Assembly (NCBI GenBank): GCA_015485715.1
Contig: WFTA01000059.1
Span: 1-12,102, forward strand
DNA: 12,102 bases
Source: Patescibacteria group bacterium
GTDB lineage: Bacteria; Patescibacteriota; Patescibacteriia; WFTA01; S139-112
Reading direction: 5' to 3'
The notes under the pieces are model-generated. The model saw only the letters and a program-made list of their open reading frames with translations, did no database searches and was not told the DNA's origin. The translations under genes and the position numbers were made by a program. Position 1 is the first letter of the stretch. Every line of letters begins with the position of its first letter. Shown piece by piece: positions 6,780 through 12,102 of the stretch.

Positions 6780-7492
6780 AACTTTATATTATTAGTTTTT
6801 AAAAATTCTTTGAGTTTTTTGTCCCACCACTCTTTGAGTACTTGAGGATGGTGTGTGTCTCTGTTTTCTCTGATGTACTTTATCCTGTCTTTATAAAGCT
6901 TGTGGTACTTTTTAAAATTATCAGGGGACTTCATTGACCAGTCCGCCAGTTTTATCTCTATTTTCTCTTTTTTCTTTATATACTCAGGATTCAAATACCT
7001 GTTGGGTGACACATCAAAATCTATGCCTATAATCTGAACAGAAAAATATTTTGGATGAAATACCTGCTTGGCAAAATATCTCATCTTTCTCTGTCTGGTC
7101 CACTCAGTAAATACAAATACCTTTATCTTCTCTCTCCCAAATCCAACCCATTTTTTAATTATCAAATCCTTAGAAAAAGTTAAATTTTCATAAGACGAAA
7201 GGGCTTTTCTCTCAGTCCATACTTTCCACTTCTTCACCCTGTCTGATATAAACGGTCTCTCTTTTATTAACTTTTGTTTCCAGAACCTTTTCATCTCTCC
7301 TGCCTCAGACAGTTTTCCATCAAAAGGTGAAGTTCTCCCTCCTGTAAACACAATATATACACCATCTGACCTACTCTCACTCACCTTATCCCATATTCTA
7401 TTGAAAACCATTTTCAGATAAAAATTATAATTTTCATCTTTTAAAATATCTTTTGGCACCCCAAACCCTGTTATAATAAACACAACCCCCAT
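6776..7492 (-). CDS. DUF218 (YdcF/SanA-like) family protein
   Basis: This 238-residue protein fits the DUF218 pattern. It has an N-terminal strand (VVFIITGFG, 3-11), then IVFTGGRTS (47-55), SEAGEMKRF (62-70), ERKALSSYENLTFSK (94-108), and a KVFVFTEWTRQRKMRYF strand-helix (124-140). These match the family's GG, SEA-M, E-xx-S-T-EN and (H)xxRA-F landmarks, with tryptophan replacing the usual histidine before the arginine. Family members include SanA, YdcF and ElyC, linked to envelope integrity or lipid carrier metabolism, but the chemistry is poorly defined. Unlike SanA and ElyC there is no membrane segment, so it is probably cytoplasmic. The C-terminal 60 residues are very lysine-rich. It is the promoter-proximal gene of a pair with the GT2 enzyme, implying a role in the same glycan pathway. 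No Shine-Dalgarno is seen before the ATG at 7492. Confidence 0.75.
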   Translation of the reverse strand: MGVVFIITGFGVPKDILKDENYNFYLKMVFNRIWDKVSESRSDGVYIVFTGGRTSPFDGKLSEAGEMKRFWKQKLIKERPFISDRVKKWKVWTERKALSSYENLTFSKDLIIKKWVGFGREKIKVFVFTEWTRQRKMRYFAKQVFHPKYFSVQIIGIDFDVSPNRYLNPEYIKKKEKIEIKLADWSMKSPDNFKKYHKLYKDRIKYIRENRDTHHPQVLKEWWDKKLKEFLKTNNIKL

Positions 7493-7498
7493 ACAAGC

Positions 7499-7527
7499 TT
7501 GATTGATCTTTAAAATTATACTATAAT
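7499..7527 (+). promoter_or_regulatory. Predicted promoter for the Tat-signal protein; divergent TATAAT for DUF218
   Basis: On the plus strand TTGATT (7499-7504) and a perfect TATAAT (7522-7527) are separated by exactly 17 bases, giving a start near 7534 and a leader of about 40 bases. The same -35 hexamer occurs at the defence operon promoter. On the minus strand a TATAAT (7515-7520) overlaps it and could serve the DUF218 gene, though its -35 is poor. A GATC (7505-7508) lies in the plus-strand spacer, the likely target of the local methyltransferase. Confidence 0.55.
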
Positions 7528-7572
7528 ATACATTCTAAGAATAACACATTATAATTTATTTATCAATAAAAA

Positions 7573-9726
7573 ATGGAAAATTCTCCAGAAACAACACGTC
7601 ACCCAACAATGACCAGAAGAGAATTTTTAAAATCTCTTACAGATTTAGGATTACTCGGGTTGATAAAATATTTATTCCCTTCTATTCCTATACTTCTGCA
7701 ATCCTGTGAATTCAAAAGAACAGTTGAAGTAGAAATGAATATACTATTAAAAACATTGCGATATTATTATAATAGATATAAAAACAGAGGTGAATTTAGT
7801 CCTCTAACTTCATTGGCAATAGAAGGAGCTTTTGAAAAATTTCAAAGCGATATAAATGAATATTTAAACAAACTAAGTAAAATAGTAAAGCAAATGGAAA
7901 AATTTAACAATGAGATAGATAAGGAAAAAGCTAAACAAAAATATCCTGACCTTTTTCATCCTTTTATTGTCTATGACAATCGAGGTAATCCTGTCCTAAA
8001 GTTAACATATAATTTTGGAGAAAACCAAAATCCTGACTTAAATATATTACTACATCATTTAGTACACCGCACTCTCCCTCAACCCAAAGATGTTTCTGTT
8101 ATAGATTCAATGTCTCTGGCAAATTTATTCCAACCACAGAGCCAAGAAACAAGTATAGATAATACAGATAATGAAAAATTAAGAAAACAAATTATACAAA
8201 CAATCAAAACAATGGTTTTATTTTATGCAGAAAATATCATAGAGATAGACGACAGACAACATATCCTTCCTGCATATAGAGTAAAAAATTTCGGGCGCAT
8301 CACTTCCCATCACTACCTTGAAGCACATAATAGAGCAATTGAAACAGGGAAATTTGATCAAATTATAAAAAAAGCAACAATTATTCAGGGACGAAAACCA
8401 CTGACATTGATAGAAAAAATAAAATTATTTACTGATAAACATCCAGTGCTTTATCCTATGGATAATTTTAAATCATTATACCACTTTCTCTTTTATGCAC
8501 ATACTGTATGGGACAATCTCAACGAAGATGAAAGAAAGAAAGTTACAGATGTTGTACAAAACGCATACAATTTCTGGGAGCGTCAAGTATCAAGCTTTGC
8601 AGACTTTTTAGTCAGATACTACTCCCTGACAGGTATCAGATTGACAGATTCAGTGGCTCCTGATGATACAATTGCAAACCCAGTTGGCTATATGATCAAT
8701 GTGGCCCGCCTGCTTGAAAATATAGGCAATGAAGATTTGGCTGATAAATATAGAAAATTAGCAAAAAATTTACTTATAAACTGCGAAGAGGTATTTTGGG
8801 TAGAAGGATATATATATAACAAACAAAAATACCATAAAGTCGGTATGCTTATAGGAAGTGCCGCAATGGAAAACTATTTGAATAAAAATCATGAAACAAA
8901 AGAACATAATCAACATTCATTCTCCAGAAAAGTCGGAATCAATACATTTGGCCTAAATAAAAAAATCACACAAGACAAACAATCCTTTAATCTTCCAGCT
9001 GACGGTACTCGCATCATAAGCGCCAGATGTGAAGTAATTGCAGATATGTGCAATCAACATAATAAAATTATTACAGATAAAAACAATAAAATGTCTGAAG
9101 AATTAAAGGAAAACCTTGAGTTGCTTTTAGATCATGTACTAAAAGAATGGAAGATGTACCTCTATCTTTTTGAACAAAAACAAATCTATCTTGGTGTTTG
9201 GAAAAAAGAAGGATTAAAATTAATAAAAAAAGAAAATTTAGATGACAATAAAAGAGAATTATTTGAAGAAATTAGAGGTAAATATATAGGAACTAATGGA
9301 TATGTTGCAATGAAAGAAAAAGAAACATTTGAGGTTAAAAGATGGCTTGGTAAAAATGAAGATGCTTTTACACACAGAGAAGTATACAAAGGTGCAACAG
9401 CTATACTATGGCTCTATCAAAATCATCTTGAAACTCTCAAATCAATCCTTGGTGATGACCATGAGCTGATAAAAAACATTGAAGAAATTATTTTTCCAAC
9501 TCTGGACTTTCTGGAAAGATATATAAAAGAGATACACTATATGCTACTCTATAGTTTGACAAAGAATAAAGATAAAAATATTTTATACCAAAGGTTTATT
9601 GGCGTCATAGATCCCATACTCAAAGCTATCTTAGGAATAAAAGGGAAACTTAACTTTGAAAAATCACATCAATTTTCCCATTTTTTAAACCACACTACAG
9701 TTGGGAATAATGGCCGTAAACTTTAA
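7573..9726 (+). CDS. Predicted Tat-exported lipoprotein of unknown function, helix-rich
   Basis: I do not recognise this 717-residue protein. The N-terminus holds a perfect twin-arginine motif, TRREFLK (14-20), a hydrophobic stretch (about 25-43) and LLQSC with C45 as a candidate lipidation site. Export in folded form and membrane attachment are therefore likely. ATG at 7573 is used, but M13 (7609) would still retain the Tat motif; neither start has a Shine-Dalgarno. The rest is rich in amphipathic helices and aromatic residues. Residues about 376-416 (RLLENIGNEDLADKYRKLA, then FWVEGYIYN) resemble helix-hairpin segments of (alpha/alpha)6-barrel glycosidases. ATAILWLYQNH near 610-620 would suit another hairpin. 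A carbohydrate-active role is only a guess. Conserved-looking islands such as GRITSHHYLEAHNRA (about 240-255) and ADGTRIISARCEV (about 476-488) could hold active-site residues. It is monocistronic, flanked by oppositely oriented genes. Confidence 0.75.
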   Translation: MENSPETTRHPTMTRREFLKSLTDLGLLGLIKYLFPSIPILLQSCEFKRTVEVEMNILLKTLRYYYNRYKNRGEFSPLTSLAIEGAFEKFQSDINEYLNKLSKIVKQMEKFNNEIDKEKAKQKYPDLFHPFIVYDNRGNPVLKLTYNFGENQNPDLNILLHHLVHRTLPQPKDVSVIDSMSLANLFQPQSQETSIDNTDNEKLRKQIIQTIKTMVLFYAENIIEIDDRQHILPAYRVKNFGRITSHHYLEAHNRAIETGKFDQIIKKATIIQGRKPLTLIEKIKLFTDKHPVLYPMDNFKSLYHFLFYAHTVWDNLNEDERKKVTDVVQNAYNFWERQVSSFADFLVRYYSLTGIRLTDSVAPDDTIANPVGYMINVARLLENIGNEDLADKYRKLAKNLLINCEEVFWVEGYIYNKQKYHKVGMLIGSAAMENYLNKNHETKEHNQHSFSRKVGINTFGLNKKITQDKQSFNLPADGTRIISARCEVIADMCNQHNKIITDKNNKMSEELKENLELLLDHVLKEWKMYLYLFEQKQIYLGVWKKEGLKLIKKENLDDNKRELFEEIRGKYIGTNGYVAMKEKETFEVKRWLGKNEDAFTHREVYKGATAILWLYQNHLETLKSILGDDHELIKNIEEIIFPTLDFLERYIKEIHYMLLYSLTKNKDKNILYQRFIGVIDPILKAILGIKGKLNFEKSHQFSHFLNHTTVGNNGRKL

Positions 9727-9812
9727 TTAACTTGAGACTTGATAATTGGAAATTACCTAATGGTTGGGATTTGGAGTCTTGGGCTTAAAATTTTACAACA
9801 TTATAGTGCAAT
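9727..9812. other. Short convergent intergenic region, no clear terminator
   Basis: The Tat-protein gene and the ligase gene end facing each other here, so a bidirectional terminator would be expected. I see no strong stem followed by a T-run. AGACT (9737-9741) and AGTCT (about 9775-9779) are complementary but separated by more than 30 bases. The centre has TTGGAAATT/GGGATTTGGAG wording reminiscent of the tract at 5761-5808. Confidence 0.4.
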
Positions 9813-10901
9813 TCATCTGATTATATTTTTGATGAGTATATCAAGAAGTTTTTTGTACGAAATGCCTGATACCTGCCAGAGTTTAGGATACATACTTATA
9901 TCTGTAAAACCGGGTATAGTATTTACTTCATTTATATATACCTTGTTTTTTCTCAAGAAAAAATCAACTCGCGCCATACCAGAGCATTCCAAAACTTCAA
10001 ACACTTTAATACTCAAACTTTGTATTTTTTCAAGAGTATTTGCAGACAGTTTAGCCGGAATTTCAAATTCAGCACCGTCAGGATCCAGATATTTTGCCTC
10101 ATAGTCATAAAAACTATGAGTGGGTTTTAATTTACCCGGCAAAGAAGCAATCACTCCTTTTTCTGTCTCCAATACAGAACACTCTATCTCATCTCCCTCA
10201 ATATATTCTTCAATCAAAACTTTATCATCATACTTAAAAGCTGATGTTATACCCTTTTTCATCTCCTCCAAATTATACACTTTAGACACTCCCACCGATG
10301 ATCCTGAGCGAGCGGGTTTGATAAATAAAGGAAACTTATATATCATCACCATATCTTTTACCTTTTTATCTTTTTCTTCGTTAGTATCACTTTTATATAG
10401 AACTCTAAAGCCGCCAACAGGCACTTTATGATAAGATAGTAGCCTCTTGGTCATCTCTTTATCCATACAAAGAGCAGACGATAGAACACTGCATCCAATA
10501 TAAGGGATATTAAGCATATCTAAATACCCTTGCAATCTGCCGTCTTCTCCGTAAGAGCCGTGTATAATGGGAAATACAATATCAAAAGATACAATCTTTT
10601 TCTTCTGCTTTAGACTGTATACATAGTTTTTATCCTTATCTTTGATTAAAACAACATAGGAATAGGTCTTTAAATTTGATTTTATCTTCCACGCATTGCC
10701 CCTGTGGTACACCAAATCATCAAACCTTCTACCAAAAATCCACTGACCTTTTTTGCTTATAGCAAGAAGCAAAGGTGTGTATTTGCAAAAATCCAGATTA
10801 TGATACACAAAGTAGGCAGATCTTAGCGATACTTCATGCTCCACACTCTGCCCGCCACAGATGATAAGAACTTTCTTTTTCTGCGTATTACCAGCCTTCA
10901 T
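9813..10901 (-). CDS. ddl: D-alanine-D-alanine ligase
   Basis: This 362-residue ATP-grasp enzyme joins two D-alanines for peptidoglycan precursor synthesis in the cytoplasm. The family signatures are all present: GGQSVEHEVSLRSA (16-29), HGSYGEDGRLQGYLD (114-128), IKPARSGSSVGV (194-205), EEYIEGDEIECSV (231-243), FYDYEAKY (264-271), ARVDFF (310-315) and NEVNTIPGFT (324-333). The tyrosine of EAKY (equivalent to Y216 of E. coli DdlB) points to D-Ala-D-Ala rather than D-Ala-D-lactate specificity. The frame stays open to an ATG at 11213, but that extension is antisense to the NUDIX gene and lacks Ddl similarity. The ATG at 10901 places the GG-S-EHEVS motif at the normal distance and follows a good promoter, so it is preferred. 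No Shine-Dalgarno is evident. It is convergent with the Tat-protein gene and divergent from the NUDIX gene. Confidence 0.96.
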   Translation of the reverse strand: MKAGNTQKKKVLIICGGQSVEHEVSLRSAYFVYHNLDFCKYTPLLLAISKKGQWIFGRRFDDLVYHRGNAWKIKSNLKTYSYVVLIKDKDKNYVYSLKQKKKIVSFDIVFPIIHGSYGEDGRLQGYLDMLNIPYIGCSVLSSALCMDKEMTKRLLSYHKVPVGGFRVLYKSDTNEEKDKKVKDMVMIYKFPLFIKPARSGSSVGVSKVYNLEEMKKGITSAFKYDDKVLIEEYIEGDEIECSVLETEKGVIASLPGKLKPTHSFYDYEAKYLDPDGAEFEIPAKLSANTLEKIQSLSIKVFEVLECSGMARVDFFLRKNKVYINEVNTIPGFTDISMYPKLWQVSGISYKKLLDILIKNIIR

Positions 10902-10931
10902 ATTGTTTACTATTTCACTTATTTTGATATT

Positions 10932-10960
10932 ATTATAATAACTATTTACTTCAAATACAA
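10932..10960 (-). promoter_or_regulatory. Predicted promoter of ddl within the divergent ddl/NUDIX intergenic region
   Basis: On the minus strand TTGTAT (10955-10960) and a perfect TATAAT (10932-10937) are spaced 17 bases apart. The start would fall near 10925, about 24 bases before the ddl ATG. The -35 touches the first base of the NUDIX ATG. A plus-strand TATAAT (10934-10939) overlaps the -10, but it has no convincing -35 at normal spacing; TTGTTT (10903-10908) with GATATT (10926-10931) is an alternative. The two transcripts must therefore compete for the same 58 bases. Confidence 0.5.
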
Positions 10961-11544
10961 TGAGGGTTAAAAGACCACAATCAAACCAGCCAATTCCCAA
11001 GAATGCCAAGTGTGTATTCCGTGGAATACTTTTTGAAGTGTGGCAATGGCAGCAGAAAATGTTTGACGGATCTGTGAAAACTTTTGAAAAGCTCAAAAGG
11101 CCTGATACAGTGGTTGTTGTTCCAATAACAAAAAATGGCAAAATTATAATAATAAAAGAGAAACAACCTCGCAAAAAACCTATCTTAACCCTTCCCGGCG
11201 GCAGGATAGACAATGATGAACACCCTCTTAAAGCAGCTCAAAGAGAGCTTTTGGAAGAGACAGGATATAAAGCAAAAAAATGGCAAATTTTTGAAGCTTT
11301 TCAGCCAGTTTCAAAAATAGATTGGGCAATTTATATATTCATTGCCAGAGGTTGTGAGCAAGTCCAAGATCCAACTCCTGACGAAGGAGAAAAGATATCT
11401 ATCAAGATTTTAGATTTTGACAAATTCATTGATATGGTGGTAAGAAATAAAATCAGAGCTGACTCTCTCCACCTTCACTTCCTACAAGCCAAAACAGATA
11501 AAAAATATATGAATAAAATTAGAAAAAATATACTAGGATTATAA
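10960..11544 (+). CDS. NUDIX hydrolase, ADP-ribose pyrophosphatase-like
   Basis: This 194-residue protein has a complete Nudix box at 81-103: G81, E87, then R95-E96-L97, E99-E100 and G102, matching GX5EX7REUXEEXGU. The box's glutamates bind the divalent metals that cleave the pyrophosphate of nucleoside-diphosphate substrates. Length and layout fit the ADP-ribose/ADP-sugar pyrophosphatase (NudF-like) branch: an N-terminal strand with RGILFEVWQW (21-30), VVVVPITKNGKIIIIKEKQ before the box, and an acidic PTPDEGE (138-144) after it. The substrate is not certain from sequence. The start at 10960 leaves no Shine-Dalgarno. Five bases separate its stop from the histidine phosphatase gene, so the two probably share a transcript and perhaps a nucleotide-sugar or phosphate salvage role. 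It is divergent from ddl. Confidence 0.92.
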   Translation: MRVKRPQSNQPIPKNAKCVFRGILFEVWQWQQKMFDGSVKTFEKLKRPDTVVVVPITKNGKIIIIKEKQPRKKPILTLPGGRIDNDEHPLKAAQRELLEETGYKAKKWQIFEAFQPVSKIDWAIYIFIARGCEQVQDPTPDEGEKISIKILDFDKFIDMVVRNKIRADSLHLHFLQAKTDKKYMNKIRKNILGL

Positions 11545-11549
11545 AACAT

Positions 11550-12092
11550 ATGAACCAAATAATCCTCTGCAGACATGCTTCAACACAAGCCCTTGAAGAT
11601 TTGGAAGGGTCTGGCAAGGTTATATCCAAAAGACAAAATGATTCTCCTTTGAGCTTGTTGGGACAAAAAGAGGCAGAAAATATGAAGAAATTGTTGAAAA
11701 AAACGGGTTATAGATGGGATGCAGTGCTATGTAGTATGTTTACACGGACTCGTGAAACTGGAGCTATTATCAATAAGGATGCTAAAAAACCTCTGATTGT
11801 TGCTTCAGAGTTCAATGAATACTATGTAAGCCCTGAAGGTAAAGATCTGGAAAGCACAAAAGTAGGAACAGCAAGAGCCATGACAAAGCTATATGCTCTA
11901 TTTCAAGTGTTTGATAGTGTTCTCCTTGTTGGTCACAAAAGCATCAACCAAACAATCTTAAGAAATCTGTTGAATTGTACATATAAAACATCTTTAAAAT
12001 ATTTCCACAAAACCATGGAAACTGTTGTTTTGAGATATAACTGGCGTTTAGGTGATAATAAATGGAAAATAATTGACCATTTCACTGTTTAG
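11550..12092 (+). CDS. Histidine phosphatase superfamily (phosphoglycerate mutase-like) protein
   Basis: This is a 180-residue compact member of the family that forms a phosphohistidine intermediate. The catalytic motif is CRHAST (7-12) with R8 and H9, where alanine replaces the glycine of the classic RHG. The phosphate-pocket arginine R66 lies in CSMFTRTRET (61-70), the acid E90 in EFNEYY (87-92), and the second histidine H129 in LLVGHKS (125-131). PLSLLGQKEA (33-42) matches the family's LTxxGxxQA element. Members include SixA, CobC/PhoE-like phosphatases and small phosphoglycerate mutases; which reaction applies here is not decidable. It lacks a signal peptide, so is cytoplasmic. The ATG follows the NUDIX stop after five bases; AGGA (11535-11538) lies 11 bases upstream, a weak ribosome site. 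The stop at 12090-12092 is just inside the window. Confidence 0.88.
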   Translation: MNQIILCRHASTQALEDLEGSGKVISKRQNDSPLSLLGQKEAENMKKLLKKTGYRWDAVLCSMFTRTRETGAIINKDAKKPLIVASEFNEYYVSPEGKDLESTKVGTARAMTKLYALFQVFDSVLLVGHKSINQTILRNLLNCTYKTSLKYFHKTMETVVLRYNWRLGDNKWKIIDHFTV

Positions 12093-12102
12093 TGTTTGAT
12101 AA

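Noticed and set aside
9737..9779. Bidirectional terminator between the Tat-protein gene and ddl
   Set aside because: The complementary AGACT/AGTCT arms are five bases long with a loop above 30 bases and no adjoining T-run.
9739..10431. Plus-strand open frames under ddl (9739-10104, 10120-10431)
   Set aside because: They are antisense shadows of a gene with complete ATP-grasp motifs and look like low-complexity translation.
10902..11213. N-terminal extension of the D-Ala-D-Ala ligase frame to an ATG at 11213
   Set aside because: The added 104 residues are antisense to the clearly coding NUDIX gene, resemble no Ddl, and would push the GG-S-EHEVS motif far from the N-terminus.
1..12102. Alternative genetic code (TGA as glycine or tryptophan)
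   Set aside because: TGA ends both the DUF218 and ddl frames at the expected family lengths, and no gene needs TGA read-through.

Overview
The window is AT-rich bacterial DNA using the standard code (TGA, TAA and TAG all act as stops). The gene mix is a huge secreted beta-helix/B-repeat protein, a GT2 glycosyltransferase with a DUF218 partner, a D-Ala-D-Ala ligase, and small NUDIX and histidine-phosphatase enzymes. Most genes lack a recognisable Shine-Dalgarno, and intergenic regions are short. This fits a small-genome lineage such as the Candidate Phyla Radiation (Patescibacteria), but there is no marker gene, so the placement is only an impression.

Layout. (1) 1-2858, minus strand: a restriction-type defence operon read from one good promoter near 2830-2858. 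It encodes a DpnA-like beta-class adenine methyltransferase, then a DUF262+DUF1524 (GmrSD-type, type IV-like) protein, then the N-terminal 66 residues of a DpnII-type endonuclease that runs off the left edge. I recognised the cut-off endonuclease from its N-terminal sequence. (2) 2875-5718, minus: a secreted protein of about 950 residues with a right-handed beta-helix, four SdrD-type B repeats and a proline-rich tail without a visible wall anchor. (3) 5880-7492, minus: a DUF218-family protein translationally coupled (ATGA overlap) to a membrane-anchored GT2 glycosyltransferase. (4) 7573-9726, plus: an unrecognised 717-residue protein with a perfect twin-arginine motif and a lipobox-like cysteine. 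(5) 9813-10901, minus: D-alanine-D-alanine ligase, convergent with the Tat protein. (6) 10960-12092, plus: a NUDIX hydrolase and a histidine phosphatase, divergent from the ligase.

How the genes may work together. The left block is a self-contained defence island. The methyltransferase should protect GATC sites, DpnII should cut unprotected GATC, and the GmrSD-like protein could cover phages whose modified DNA escapes DpnII. The middle and right blocks concern the cell envelope: peptidoglycan precursor (Ddl), glycan assembly (GT2/DUF218), and two exported proteins of unknown role. The defence genes, sampled by eye, are clearly more AT-rich than the adjacent surface-protein gene, consistent with a mosaic junction near 2810-2875. 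The most interesting items are the DpnA/GmrSD-like/DpnII arrangement and the Tat lipoprotein of unknown function. No tRNA, rRNA, CRISPR array, insertion sequence or convincing terminator was seen, and no gene-free stretch exceeds 300 bases.
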